A stretch of DNA of 64,000 nucleotides from Henriciella sp. (GCA_013214545.1 JABSQB010000008.1:60015-124014); one strand, 5' to 3'. Numbered from the stretch's first letter, positions 8,069 through 17,367 are shown. Numbers and translations are program-made. Notes: generated by a model from the sequence alone, not told the origin.

Positions 8069-9658
8069 TTGGCTGACCTGATCCAACAGATAAGGGCGCG
8101 CGAAACATCGCTGCGCCCTTTCGTCATTTTTGCTCCCATGTCGATTTTCATTGCTGCGGCAGTGATGAGCCTGATCGATCTGGACGGATTTTTTGCGTTT
8201 GCCAAACTTCTGAACGACTGGATTCTGGCGACTTTCTCCAGCGTCATTTCCTGGGCCGTGTTCGGCTTCGTCCTGACCAGTTTTGGCGTCATGATCTCAC
8301 CGCTCGGCAAGGTCACGATTGGTGGAGCAGGGGCACAGCGGACGCTACAGCCCTGGAGCTGGTTTTCGATCACGCTGTGCACCACGATCGCCATCGGAAT
8401 CCTGTTCTGGGCGATGGCGGAGCCGATGTATCATCTATACGAACCGGGCGCCGCAGAGCGTGGCATCGCGGCAGGCAGCGCGGAGGCGAAAGCGTTCAGC
8501 CTGGTAACCCTGTTTATGAACTGGGCGATTTCGCCTTACGCGATTTACACGGTCGCGGCGCTGACTTTCGCACTCGCTTATCACAATCTGGGCAAGCCTT
8601 ATTCGGTGTCAGGCCCCTTCGTAGCCTTGCTCGGTCGACCACTACCGGCAGCGCTTGCCGCCTTTCTGGACGCTGCCATTCTTTTAGCGCTGATCATGGG
8701 CATGGCCGCTTCGCTGGGCGCGGGCATGCTGCTCCTTTCGGGCGGCGTGGCGGATCTGACGGGCCTGCAAAACGGGCCGGTTTTGCTAGCGCTGGTGGCT
8801 TTGGCGATCGGCGTGATCGTCCTGATCAGCTCGCTTACCGGGCTGATGCGGGGCATTCGCGTCCTGTCCGTGGTGAACACGTGGTTCTTCTTTGTTTTTG
8901 TCACCGTGATCATCATCTTCGGCCCGACGCGAGAGATTTTCGCTCAGGGCAGTCAGGCGGCCCTGTCTTATGCGGGAGAGTTTCTGGATCGGTCCCTGAT
9001 CATCGGCGCAGCGAGTGACGATGGCGAGTGGGCGAAGAGCTGGACGACATTTTACTTTGCCAATTGGCTCGCCTGGGCGCCAGTGACGGCCATGTTCCTC
9101 GGGCGGATTGCGCGCGGTTATACCGTGCGGGCCTTTGTGCTGGTCAATCTCATCCTGCCGGCGCTGTTCTCAATGCTCTGGATGAGCGTGTTTGGCGTAT
9201 TCGCGATGGAAACCGATCTGGCTCAAGACGGCGTCTTGAAGACGACGCTGGATACGGTTGGACCGGAAGGCGTCATGTTCCGCGCGCTCGACTATATACC
9301 GCTGACGGGATTGCTGATCCCGGTGGTGCTGATCCTCTCCTTCATTTCCTATGTTACGGCGGCCGACAGCAATACCGAGGCGATCTCGCAGATCTGCAAG
9401 ACGCATGATCAGCCGATGACCGAAGCGGACGAAACTGAGCCGAGTGCGCCGCGTCTGAAAATCATCTGGGTCATTCTGCTTTGCCTCATGGCCTGGATCA
9501 TGGTCGCCTTCAGCGGTATTGACGGCGTACGAATGCTATCGAATGTCGGCGGGCTGCCGGCGCTGTTTGTGGTGTTGGGACTGCAGGTCTGCCTGATCCG
9601 CATGGTGTTTCAGGCATCTGCCTTAAATTCGCCGCGTGAAGTCTCGCCGCCAGAGTGA
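8069..9658 (+). CDS. BCCT family transporter
   Basis: About 529 residues, twelve hydrophobic segments. LFWAMAEPMYHL corresponds to the conserved AEP segment of betaine/carnitine/choline transporters and WTTFYFANWLAWAP followed by FLGRIARGYTVRAF to the signature of transmembrane segment 8. It should import a quaternary-ammonium-type compatible solute (glycine betaine, choline, carnitine or DMSP) or exchange such solutes. Typical aromatic-box residues cannot be assigned with certainty. The frame opens with TTG at 8069, three bases after the M16 stop; the first ATG in frame is at about 8139, inside the first membrane segment, so TTG is preferred. Confidence 0.88.
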   Translation: MADLIQQIRARETSLRPFVIFAPMSIFIAAAVMSLIDLDGFFAFAKLLNDWILATFSSVISWAVFGFVLTSFGVMISPLGKVTIGGAGAQRTLQPWSWFSITLCTTIAIGILFWAMAEPMYHLYEPGAAERGIAAGSAEAKAFSLVTLFMNWAISPYAIYTVAALTFALAYHNLGKPYSVSGPFVALLGRPLPAALAAFLDAAILLALIMGMAASLGAGMLLLSGGVADLTGLQNGPVLLALVALAIGVIVLISSLTGLMRGIRVLSVVNTWFFFVFVTVIIIFGPTREIFAQGSQAALSYAGEFLDRSLIIGAASDDGEWAKSWTTFYFANWLAWAPVTAMFLGRIARGYTVRAFVLVNLILPALFSMLWMSVFGVFAMETDLAQDGVLKTTLDTVGPEGVMFRALDYIPLTGLLIPVVLILSFISYVTAADSNTEAISQICKTHDQPMTEADETEPSAPRLKIIWVILLCLMAWIMVAFSGIDGVRMLSNVGGLPALFVVLGLQVCLIRMVFQASALNSPREVSPPE

Positions 9659-9685
9659 TAGGGTGCGCCCCATGGAGGACGCATT

Positions 9686-9991
9686 ATGAAACACACACTT
9701 ATTGCATTGAGTCTGGCTGGACTGGCTTTGACGAGCTGTCACCACAGCGAGCCGGCGCCGACTGTCTTGCAGGACTATTCGGCGATGGAGCAGTTTGCAA
9801 TTGGCGCCGTTTATGACGCCAGACCGACGCGGGCGCTTGTCGACAAAGTCGAGATTGTCCCGTCGGAGAGCGCCAACACCGTATTTCGTATTGAAATGAC
9901 CGGCGCGCCGAGCGCCCGCGGTATTTTCAATGTTGAAGTCGCGGAGAATGTTGGGACGTTCGAGCTGGTGCAGTTAGACACGCTGCAATAG
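9686..9991 (+). CDS. Small lipoprotein of unknown function
   Basis: A 101-residue protein with a lipoprotein signal (lipobox LTSC, Cys near residue 18) followed by HHSEP and a short, soluble, beta-rich-looking region. GGAGG lies eight bases before the ATG. I do not recognise a family. It follows the BCCT gene by 27 bases on the same strand and ends one base before the stop of the convergent TIR-ParA gene. Confidence 0.65.
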   Translation: MKHTLIALSLAGLALTSCHHSEPAPTVLQDYSAMEQFAIGAVYDARPTRALVDKVEIVPSESANTVFRIEMTGAPSARGIFNVEVAENVGTFELVQLDTLQ

Positions 9992-9992
9992 G

Positions 9993-11300
9993 TCAGGCGT
10001 CGATCAGGTGTTTCAGCTCTGCGGCGATGCCTTTCAGCGTTTCGCGCATACGTTTCAAGCCGCCGCCGCGGCCATTGTGAATAACGAGCTGTTTCCACGG
10101 CGCGGCCTCGGGCTCCGGTGTCTTCACGTTGAGATGTCCGGACCGGGGCAGAGCCGAGCTCAGCAAGGCACCGTCGAGATCAAACCCGGCCTGCGCATTG
10201 AACGCGCCATTGCGGGCATCCGCTTCAAAATTTGACTGCTCCGAGCGTCCGACGGCATTGAACAGGATTGAGAGATCCGGTCGTTTCTCATCGCTGATCT
10301 GTTCCTTCATGACCTGATTCAACAGTTTCACGCCGCGCAGTGAGTAGACATCTGCATGCATCGGCGCCAGCACCCGGTCCGCTGCTTCCAGAGCGCAACG
10401 GGTGAGGAAGGTGGCATTGGGATTGGTATCGAAGATGATCAGATCGTATTCGCTGCGATAATAGTCGATCATGCGGCGGAAGTTCGAGCCGACCAGCGCG
10501 AGGGCTTCCGGTCCTTTGGCAAAGGCATATTTTGAGATCTCAAACTGCCCGGAGATCAGATCAAATCGTCCGCCCGGCGCGTTCTCGCCTGACAGAATAT
10601 CGTGGGTGATCACTTCGCGTTCAGCAGGTTCAAAGGGGTCTGTATTGATCTCTGACCAGCTCTCAGATGGTGAAATCGTATCGTAAGCGTGCAGGCGCGA
10701 ACGCTCAAACAGCGAGATCACTGATTTGTCGCGCGCAGAGCTGGCGTCCGCATGCTCCATATCGAAGAAGGTTTGGGTGAGATTGTATTGCGGATCGAGA
10801 TCAATCAGCAGTGTGCGGCCGCCAAGGCTGGACTGCCAGGTGCCGAACACCTGACTGCTGACCGTCGTTTTGCCCACGCCGCCCTTGAGATTCATCACCG
10901 AGATGACCGGGCAGCGCCGCTCGTAACGATCCTTCACCTGCTGCACCAGTCGATCGAGGGCGCCTTCATCATTCAGGGAGTCGGTCAGCTGATCTGCCAG
11001 AATGGTTTTGAACTGTTTGGACAGGCGGGCATTATCAGCTCGGATTGGGAACAGTTTGAGCCCCCGCTCATGCGCGATTTGCAGCTGCTCCTGGACCGCT
11101 TTTGAGCGGATCGAGGAGGCTGAGACCAGCACCACCATGCCGAACGCGTCATCAATCGCGGCTCTGACGGAGTCCGGCTCGAAATCCTTGCTGCCAGCGG
11201 GCGTATACCAAGTCGGCACCGAGGCTCTGCGCATCGCTTCGTGCACTTGCAGAAGCGGATCTACATCGCGATGGCCGTGGGCAATAAAAAGTTGCGACAT
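9993..11300 (-). CDS. TIR domain - ParA/MinD-type ATPase fusion
   Basis: A 435-residue protein with two clear parts. Residues 1 to about 110 have the TIR pattern: LFIAHGHRDVDPLLQV at the start, then WYTPAGSKDFEPDSVRAAI, MVVLVSASSIRSKAV and LKLFPIRAD; E71 sits where NADase-active TIR domains carry the catalytic Glu. Residues about 130-435 are a ParA-family P-loop ATPase: deviant Walker A KGGVGKTT at 139-146, Walker A' LLIDLDPQ at 164-171, and YDLIIFDTNPN as Walker B. No ParB or ParS-like partner is adjacent. TIR domains in bacteria often cleave NAD+ in anti-phage systems, whereas ParA proteins position cargo; the joint function is unknown. It is transcribed divergently from DAHP synthase and has base composition like its neighbours. 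Confidence 0.85.
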   Translation of the reverse strand: MSQLFIAHGHRDVDPLLQVHEAMRRASVPTWYTPAGSKDFEPDSVRAAIDDAFGMVVLVSASSIRSKAVQEQLQIAHERGLKLFPIRADNARLSKQFKTILADQLTDSLNDEGALDRLVQQVKDRYERRCPVISVMNLKGGVGKTTVSSQVFGTWQSSLGGRTLLIDLDPQYNLTQTFFDMEHADASSARDKSVISLFERSRLHAYDTISPSESWSEINTDPFEPAEREVITHDILSGENAPGGRFDLISGQFEISKYAFAKGPEALALVGSNFRRMIDYYRSEYDLIIFDTNPNATFLTRCALEAADRVLAPMHADVYSLRGVKLLNQVMKEQISDEKRPDLSILFNAVGRSEQSNFEADARNGAFNAQAGFDLDGALLSSALPRSGHLNVKTPEPEAAPWKQLVIHNGRGGGLKRMRETLKGIAAELKHLIDA

Positions 11301-11388
11301 TTACGAAGCATCCAGCTGGGAGGTTTTCTGCGCTACTATCCGTATTCTTTGAAGGCCACAATTTCATGTCATATCGGCAGGGTAAAGC

Positions 11389-11417
11389 TTGATTGTGTGA
11401 CATTGCCTGTGCATAAA
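11389..11417 (+). promoter_or_regulatory. Possible sigma-70 promoter of DAHP synthase
   Basis: TTGATT (11389-11394) and CATAAA (11412-11417) are separated by 17 bases, with the gene start 22 bases further on. Each box matches the consensus at four of six positions, so this is only a reasonable candidate within the 139-base divergent region shared with the TIR-ParA gene. Confidence 0.3.
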
Positions 11418-11439
11418 GCGCGACCTTAAGGAGATACCC

Positions 11440-12819
11440 ATGACCTGGACGCCCAGCAGCTGGCGCTCACGCCCGGCAAAGCACATTCCGGAAGACTATC
11501 CGGACCTCGACCACCTGAAAGATGTCGAGCAGCGTCTGGCTGCGTTTCCGCCGCTTGTTTTTGCGGGCGAGGTTCGCACGCTGAAGCAGCGTCTGGCGAG
11601 CGTTGCCGCGGGTGATGCGTTTCTGCTCCAAGGCGGTGATTGCGCTGAGAGCTTCAAGGAATTCAGCGCGGACAATATCCGCGATACGCTTCGAGTCCTG
11701 CTGCAAATGGCGGTTGTGCTGACCTATGCGGCGTCCAAGCCCGTGGTCAAAGTCGGCCGTCTGGCCGGCCAATTCGGTAAGCCGCGCTCATCGCCTGTTG
11801 AAGAGATCGATGGCGTTACGCTGCCGTCTTATCGCGGTGACAATATCAACGGCATGGCCTTCACGGAAGAAGACCGCATGCCGGATCCGGAGCGCTTGAT
11901 CAGAGCCTACTCCCAGTCGGCTTCGACTCTGAACCTGGTTCGCGCGTTTTCTCGCGGCGGTTATGCCGACCTCGCCAATGTGCACCAATGGATGCTTGGC
12001 TTTGTCGATCGCTCGCCGCTCGGCGAACGGTATCGCGAAATGGCGGACAAGATCAGCGATGCGCTCGATTTCATGCGCGCTTGCGGCGTGACTTCGCAGG
12101 AAGTCCCGCAAATGGCGCAGGTAGAGGTGTTCACTTCACACGAAGCGCTCCTGCTTGGCTATGAAGAGGCAATGACCCGGATCGATTCCACCTCGGGCGA
12201 TTGGTACGACACCTCCGCGCACATGCTGTGGATCGGTCACCGCACGCGTCAGGTCGATCATGCCCATGTTGAATTCTGCAAAGGCGTGAAAAACCCGATC
12301 GGCATGAAATGCGGGCCGGGCCTCGAAGCAGACGAGTTGCTGCGCATCATCGAGACACTGAACCCAGAGAACGAAGCCGGGCGGATTACCTTGATTTCCC
12401 GCTTTGGCGCCGATGGCGTTGCTGACGGCCTTGTGCCTCTGGCGCGGGCGGTGAAAGAGAGCGGACATACCGTTGTCTGGTCGTGCGATCCGATGCACGG
12501 CAACACGCTGAAAACGGACTCTGGATACAAGACGCGGCCAGTGGACCGCATCCTGACCGAAGTTCGTGGCTTCATCGATGTGCTCAATGCGGAGGGCTGT
12601 GTCCCGGGCGGCGTTCATTTTGAAATGACCGGCCAGGATGTCACCGAATGTATTGGCGGCGCGCAGGCCATCTCGGAAGCAGACCTGTCATCCAGATACC
12701 ACACTCATTGCGATCCTCGCCTAAATGGCGAACAAGCACTTGAACTTGCTTTCCTGATCGCCGAGAAGCTCCTGGAGTTTAAGGACGTTTCCCCCATGCC
12801 ATCTCGCGTAGCTGGATAA
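11440..12819 (+). CDS. aroG: Class II 3-deoxy-7-phosphoheptulonate synthase (DAHP synthase)
   Basis: A 459-residue plant/actinobacterial-type (class II) DAHP synthase, the first enzyme of the shikimate pathway: phosphoenolpyruvate plus erythrose 4-phosphate. [12 protein letters not shown] near residue 62-73 contains the metal-binding Cys, and [27 protein letters not shown] and [16 protein letters not shown] are all characteristic. AAGGAG is placed eight bases before the ATG. No aromatic-rich leader peptide was found upstream, so attenuation is not indicated; feedback control, if any, would be on the enzyme. The MATE gene follows after 15 bases. Confidence 0.96.
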   Translation: MTWTPSSWRSRPAKHIPEDYPDLDHLKDVEQRLAAFPPLVFAGEVRTLKQRLASVAAGDAFLLQGGDCAESFKEFSADNIRDTLRVLLQMAVVLTYAASKPVVKVGRLAGQFGKPRSSPVEEIDGVTLPSYRGDNINGMAFTEEDRMPDPERLIRAYSQSASTLNLVRAFSRGGYADLANVHQWMLGFVDRSPLGERYREMADKISDALDFMRACGVTSQEVPQMAQVEVFTSHEALLLGYEEAMTRIDSTSGDWYDTSAHMLWIGHRTRQVDHAHVEFCKGVKNPIGMKCGPGLEADELLRIIETLNPENEAGRITLISRFGADGVADGLVPLARAVKESGHTVVWSCDPMHGNTLKTDSGYKTRPVDRILTEVRGFIDVLNAEGCVPGGVHFEMTGQDVTECIGGAQAISEADLSSRYHTHCDPRLNGEQALELAFLIAEKLLEFKDVSPMPSRVAG

Positions 12820-12834
12820 TCAGGACGTTTAACC

Positions 12835-14253
12835 ATGACCCAGCGGGCATGGCCCGCCTGGGCGCGGGCCTCTGAAATTCTAGACCTCTTGCGGCTGTCA
12901 GGGCCGATCGCGATCTCACGCTTGTCGTGGATGTTGATGGGCCTGACGGATGCGATCGTGCTCGGCCAGGTGAAAGGTCAGGAGCATGAGCTGGCCTTCA
13001 TCCTGAATTCCTGGCTCCCGATCGGCGTGACGCTCGGATTTGGGATGGGCATCCTGCTCGGGGTGCAAGTCCTGACCTCGGAACTGGTTGGCCGCGGCGA
13101 AGAACACCTGTCCGGCCGGATCTTCCGGCGCGGCATGGGCTGGGCCGTGCTGATCGGGCTCGCCGTATCAGCGATCGTGTATCTGGTGGCCTCGCCGCTG
13201 TTTCACTTGCTGTTTGTTGAGCTCAACCCGAATGAGAATATCAGCGCGTCCATGACGCCTGAGGAGTTTGCGGCGGAAACGGCGCTGATCACGCAGATCC
13301 TGTCGCTGAGCCTGCTGGGATTCATGATGTCGACGGTTTGTTCTTATTATCTGGAAGCGCTGCGGCGGCCGCTGATTGTAACGATCACGTCTTATTTGGG
13401 AGTGGGCGTCAATCTGATCATCGACCTCGCTCTGGTGCTCGGTTGGTGGGGTATGCCGCAAATGGGCGGGGAGGGCGTCGCCTTCGCAACGGTTGGCTCG
13501 CGCTGGGCGATTACTCTGGCTTTGATCGGTTTTGTGATCTGGCTGACGCCAGCGCTGAAACCTTCTGAACCAGGCCCGGCAGATGAGGGCAAACGCCAGA
13601 TGACAGTGGGCGGCGGTACCGCCATCTCTAACGTTGCAGAATGGGGCGGGTTTAACCTCACCTATACGATTGCCGCTTTTGTGACCGTCGCGGTCAACGC
13701 GATCTATGGCTACTCCGTTCAGGTCATGGGCTTTACGTTCATGTTCTTCCTCGGCATCGGCACCGCGACCAGTGTACGCGTGGCTGAACATGTCGGGCGC
13801 GGTGATTTCGAGGGCGTAAAGGATGCCTCCAGGTTGGGTGTGGCGGCGACCTTTGTCCTCGGCACATTCCTCGCGGTTCTGATTTACGTGTTCAAAGACG
13901 GTGTTGCTCTGCTGCTCGTCAATTCGGAAGCGAGCATTGACGGCACGATGCTGGCGCCGGCGATTGCCGCTATGTTGATCTATGCCGCCTTGGCGACGAC
14001 CTTCGATGGGTTGCAGGCAACGGCGTCTATGGCACTCAGAGCACAAGGGATCGTCTGGATCCCCTCGGCCATCCACCTTGTTTCATTCTTCGTTTTGATG
14101 ATTCCGCTTTGCTACGTCATGGCGGTCGATATGGGACGCGGCGCTCAAGGGATGATGGAGGCGATCACGATCACGCTGTTTATCGTGGGGGTCCTGCAAT
14201 GGGGACTGCTGGAATGGAAAACGGCGCGCCGCGAAGTGCGACACGCCGTTTAA
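12835..14253 (+). CDS. MATE family efflux transporter
   Basis: A 472-residue membrane protein with twelve hydrophobic segments and an internal two-fold repeat, beginning LLRLSGPIAISRLSWMLMGLTDAIVLG, the usual MATE entry. It would export cationic drugs or metabolites in exchange for Na+ or H+. The substrate cannot be told from the sequence. It lies 15 bases after DAHP synthase, probably cotranscribed, though a functional link is not evident. Confidence 0.92.
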   Translation: MTQRAWPAWARASEILDLLRLSGPIAISRLSWMLMGLTDAIVLGQVKGQEHELAFILNSWLPIGVTLGFGMGILLGVQVLTSELVGRGEEHLSGRIFRRGMGWAVLIGLAVSAIVYLVASPLFHLLFVELNPNENISASMTPEEFAAETALITQILSLSLLGFMMSTVCSYYLEALRRPLIVTITSYLGVGVNLIIDLALVLGWWGMPQMGGEGVAFATVGSRWAITLALIGFVIWLTPALKPSEPGPADEGKRQMTVGGGTAISNVAEWGGFNLTYTIAAFVTVAVNAIYGYSVQVMGFTFMFFLGIGTATSVRVAEHVGRGDFEGVKDASRLGVAATFVLGTFLAVLIYVFKDGVALLLVNSEASIDGTMLAPAIAAMLIYAALATTFDGLQATASMALRAQGIVWIPSAIHLVSFFVLMIPLCYVMAVDMGRGAQGMMEAITITLFIVGVLQWGLLEWKTARREVRHAV

Positions 14254-14276
14254 AAGGATCGCTTTCGCGAGTGACC

Positions 14277-14543
14277 TTAGATGTCTTTCAGAGCCGAAGC
14301 TGGTCTGAAAGCAGCAGAGGTTTTTTCTTTGATCTGGATGGTTTCGCCAGTCGCTGGGTTGCGACCTTCACGAGCGCCGCGAGTTTTCGCAACGAAAGTA
14401 CCGAAACCGGCAATTGCTACAGAGTCACGGCTCTTCACCGCGCCTGAGATTGAATCAAAGACAGCGTCCACAGCACGGCCAGCATCGGCCTGAGACATGT
14501 CTGCTGCTTCTGCAACTGCTTTGGTCAGTTCACCCTTGTTCAT
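14277..14543 (-). CDS. hup: HU family DNA-binding protein
   Basis: An 88-residue histone-like protein. MNKGELTKAVAEAADMS at the start and IAGFGTF in the middle are typical, and GREGRNPATGETIQI is the beta-arm segment that inserts into the minor groove; RNPATG is present, as in HU. It binds DNA non-specifically and compacts the nucleoid as a dimer. Strong GGGAG Shine-Dalgarno sits just upstream of the ATG. It is monocistronic, convergent with the MATE gene, and its leader holds the inverted repeat at 14560-14582. Confidence 0.96.
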   Translation of the reverse strand: MNKGELTKAVAEAADMSQADAGRAVDAVFDSISGAVKSRDSVAIAGFGTFVAKTRGAREGRNPATGETIQIKEKTSAAFRPASALKDI

Positions 14544-14559
14544 TGGGCTCTCCCTTAGT

Positions 14560-14582
14560 TCAACGGCCCTAGTTGCCGTTGA
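14560..14582 (-). promoter_or_regulatory. Inverted repeat in the HU leader
   Basis: TCAACGGC (14560-14567) and GCCGTTGA (14575-14582) are perfect eight-base arms around a seven-base spacer, lying 17 bases upstream of the hup start and just before its Shine-Dalgarno. It could be a protein operator or an RNA hairpin affecting translation. Confidence 0.4.
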
Positions 14583-14649
14583 GGGTCATTGTTCATGATT
14601 CGAATGGGCCGTGAATCCCGTAAACCCAATAAATACGGGCGATTCAGCG

Positions 14650-15555
14650 TTATTTTGCCAAAATCCACCCTTCTTCGGCGATTATTTTGTGAATTTCTCC
14701 ATCAGAAATTGAATCCGGGAAATCGAAGGTGCCACCGAGGATTCCGGCCGAATCGAGCGATTCGAGGTGTTTGGAGAGCGTTTTGACCTGTGCCTGATCG
14801 AGGATTTCTCCAGTTTCAGGCATGATAGAAACGGTGCTTGGATAGATCTCAGCCAGCAAGCACGAGGTGTTTTCGAGGCGTTGTTTCGTCATTGTTCCGG
14901 GCCCCGTTTCGAACGGCCAGAGCCTTGCGCCCGATATTTTCTCGCGCAGCCAGGCGACAGTCGCGATCCCGAGCAGCGATTGTGAGCCGACGGCGCCCGC
15001 GCCGAGGAGCTGCCAGACCGTCTTCGGATTGGCCTTGAAGTTCGACCGGATCCAGCGTTCGGCAAGCCGGTGCTCGGGCAAGGAGTCTGCGCGCGTGAAA
15101 TCGCCCTTCTTGGTGTTCAGCGTCGAGCAGGCTTTTGCCGGTGGTGCGCCCCAGAACGGATGCGCCCCACCCGAGATTGCCGCATTCATGTCCGCGGCGA
15201 GCGCGAAGCGATCATTATGATTGTCCTCGTGCTCAATCACATGCGCCGCGAGATAATCGTGGATGGCGCGCCAGGGCGCCGCTTCTTTTAAATCGAGCCC
15301 GAGGGCGCGGGCCGTGCCTGATGGATAGCCGAGGGCAAAGTCAAACCCGATCAAGATCCGCTGACCGCGAAGGATGAACTCATTTGCTAGCGTGAGAATT
15401 TGATGCCGCGCCTCAAGACGGGTAGGCGGATTGAAGGTCGCAACGGTTTGCTCGCCGCGGGTCAGTACCCCGATCCAGATTGAGTTCGCGTCGGTTGCGG
15501 GTTTAGCCGCGGCGCTCCAGTCGACAATGATGTAAGCATCAAAGAGCGCGGTCAT
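14650..15555 (-). CDS. DUF429-like protein (RNase H-like fold), function unknown
   Basis: A 301-residue soluble protein that opens with DAYIIVDWSAAAKP and contains ILIGFDFALGYPSG, the paired strands with acidic residues seen in DUF429 proteins, whose fold is RNase H-like. No catalytic role has been established for this group as far as I know. The start overlaps the stop of the upstream membrane protein gene by four bases (15552-15555), so the two are translationally coupled and probably act together. Assignment to the family is by pattern and is moderate only. Confidence 0.55.
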   Translation of the reverse strand: MTALFDAYIIVDWSAAAKPATDANSIWIGVLTRGEQTVATFNPPTRLEARHQILTLANEFILRGQRILIGFDFALGYPSGTARALGLDLKEAAPWRAIHDYLAAHVIEHEDNHNDRFALAADMNAAISGGAHPFWGAPPAKACSTLNTKKGDFTRADSLPEHRLAERWIRSNFKANPKTVWQLLGAGAVGSQSLLGIATVAWLREKISGARLWPFETGPGTMTKQRLENTSCLLAEIYPSTVSIMPETGEILDQAQVKTLSKHLESLDSAGILGGTFDFPDSISDGEIHKIIAEEGWILAK

Positions 15556-16145
15556 GTGTCAAACATGACGCCAGCCAGGGGTTCCAGTCGTTTGCAAATC
15601 GCTTCGGTCTTGGCGTGCTCGGCGATGATGGCATTCAGCGCGCCCTCGCGCGTTTCGCGCTTTCGTTCCAACTCCTCTTCGAGAATGGACCGTTTCATTT
15701 CGCTGAGTGCCTCGGCGTGCTTCAACTCTTTTTCTATCGCTGCGATGTCCCCGGAGTCTTCGTTCAGGGCGACCAGCGGCACCATTTCGGTCAGGAAATG
15801 GATGTGAATATCGGTGCGCAGATCCATATCGCGAAGCTCGAACAGGCGCTCGCGATTGCGTTCATAGATCGCCGCTTCATTGAGGGCCGTTCGAAACAGC
15901 CGCAATGTCACGTCGCCCCAGCGTTCGCCCAATTCCATCGAGGCAATCGCGCGGTCGAGAATGCGATCAACTGAAGATAGGATTTCTCCGAAAAAGCGGG
16001 CGGCATCCCGTTCTTTACGCTTCTGGCCGAGCCGGTCCTGGACCAGCTCGGCAATCATCGCGCCGCCCGTTGCCAGGACCGCACCGATAATCACCGCCAG
16101 CAAAGTGTCGAGATTATCGATGAAGTCGAAAACGGACTGGCGCAT
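15552..16145 (-). CDS. Membrane-anchored coiled-coil protein of unknown function
   Basis: A 197-residue protein with one transmembrane helix near the N-terminus (LLAVIIGAVLATGGAMIAELV, about residues 14-34) and a long, highly charged helical region after it, rich in E, R and K, that probably forms a coiled coil in the cytoplasm (ELKHAEALSEMKRSILEEEL and following). I recognise no family. Its last codon overlaps the start of the DUF429-like gene by four bases. Confidence 0.6.
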   Translation of the reverse strand: MRQSVFDFIDNLDTLLAVIIGAVLATGGAMIAELVQDRLGQKRKERDAARFFGEILSSVDRILDRAIASMELGERWGDVTLRLFRTALNEAAIYERNRERLFELRDMDLRTDIHIHFLTEMVPLVALNEDSGDIAAIEKELKHAEALSEMKRSILEEELERKRETREGALNAIIAEHAKTEAICKRLEPLAGVMFDT

Positions 16146-16173
16146 AAGCGTCTGGCTTTCTAATGGTTCGGTC

Positions 16174-17199
16174 TTAGCTCAGCTTGACCAGCATCTTGCC
16201 CTTATTCTGACCTGAAAACAGCCCCATAAACGCGTTTGGCGCGTTTTCGATGCCTTCCATCACGGTCTCTTCGAACTTCATTTGCCCGCCAAGGATCCAG
16301 CCGGCCATGTCGCGCTGGAAGTCTGGCAGCATGTCCGCATGGGTCGAAACGATGAAGCCGCGGATTTGCAGTTGCTTACCGACAATCTGGATCATGTTGC
16401 GCGGACCCGGGCGTGGCTCCGTGTCATTATACTGGGAAATCATGCCGCAAATGGCCATACGTCCCATTGGTCGCGAACATTCGATGGCAGCTTCCAGATG
16501 GTCACCGCCAACATTGTCGAAATAGACGTCGATGCCTTTTGGCGCAGCCGCTTTCAGCGCGGCGAGCAGGCCGTCATAGCCTCCGGCAGCGCGGTAATCG
16601 ATGCACTCATCGGCGCCGAGCGATTTGACCAGCGCGCACTTTTCAGCGCCGCCCGCTGATCCGATCACGGTGCAGCCTTTGATCTTGGCGATCTGGACGA
16701 CAGCCGAACCGACCGCGCCGGCTGCGCCAGAGACGAACACAACGTCGCCTTCCTTCAGCTCAGCCACACGCAGAATACCGGCATAAGCGGTGAGGCCCGG
16801 CATACCGACAATGCCGAGAAAGGCGCTATCCGGCAGGCCGGTGTCGCCGGGCAGCTTCTGGGCCATCACGGCTTCCGGGGTAGCGGTCCATGCTTCGCGC
16901 CAGCCCGCCATGGATTGTACCAGATCACCTTCGGCATAATCCGGGTGGTTAGACGCCGTGACGCGCCCGACGGCACCGCCTTGCAGCACTTCGCCTATCT
17001 GGAACGGCGGAACATAGCTTTCGCTATCATACATCCGGCCGCGCATATAAGGGTCGACGGACATCCAGGAGTTACGCACCTGAATCTCGCCCGCAGCTGG
17101 GGTAGGGGCTTCGTTTGAAACCATAGCAAAATCGTCGGCTTGCGGTTCGCCAACAGGGCGTTTGGCAAGGGTCCAGTCATTTGATGTGAGGGTCGACAT
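16174..17199 (-). CDS. NADPH-dependent medium-chain oxidoreductase (CurA/leukotriene B4 dehydrogenase-like)
   Basis: A 341-residue zinc-independent member of the MDR superfamily. MSVDPYMRGRM and GGAVGRVTASNHPDYAEGD mark the N-terminal lobe, and VSGAAGAVGSAVVQIAKIKG the Rossmann nucleotide-binding loop. Relatives reduce the C=C bond of alkenals, enones or prostaglandin-like compounds using NADPH. The start at 17199 fits the usual beginning of the family. It is divergent from the Gfo/Idh/MocA gene, and an inverted repeat (17238-17256) lies in its upstream region. Confidence 0.9.
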   Translation of the reverse strand: MSTLTSNDWTLAKRPVGEPQADDFAMVSNEAPTPAAGEIQVRNSWMSVDPYMRGRMYDSESYVPPFQIGEVLQGGAVGRVTASNHPDYAEGDLVQSMAGWREAWTATPEAVMAQKLPGDTGLPDSAFLGIVGMPGLTAYAGILRVAELKEGDVVFVSGAAGAVGSAVVQIAKIKGCTVIGSAGGAEKCALVKSLGADECIDYRAAGGYDGLLAALKAAAPKGIDVYFDNVGGDHLEAAIECSRPMGRMAICGMISQYNDTEPRPGPRNMIQIVGKQLQIRGFIVSTHADMLPDFQRDMAGWILGGQMKFEETVMEGIENAPNAFMGLFSGQNKGKMLVKLS

Positions 17200-17237
17200 T
17201 GATGAGTCCTTCTCTGCTCTTTGTCCTCATATTTGGA

Positions 17238-17256
17238 TGCTTCCGCGTGGGAAGCA
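17238..17256. promoter_or_regulatory. Inverted repeat in divergent intergenic region
   Basis: TGCTTCC (17238-17244) and GGAAGCA (17250-17256) are perfect seven-base arms with a five-base spacer, 39 bases upstream of the oxidoreductase start and 112 bases upstream of the Gfo/Idh/MocA start. It may be an operator for an oxidoreductase regulator; no regulator gene is adjacent. Confidence 0.35.
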
Positions 17257-17367
17257 AAGAGGGGCGTTGTAAGAATTCGCAATGCCTTTTGATGGCTGCA
17301 GCAGACATGTTCAGTTGCATGTGAAGGACGGGAAATGCGATGAGCGGCTCAAGAGTGGAGTGGACAC

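Noticed and set aside
13168..14076. 302-residue minus-strand ORF, very rich in Arg, His and Gln
   Set aside because: Shadow of the MATE gene; composition is that expected from reversed membrane-protein codons.
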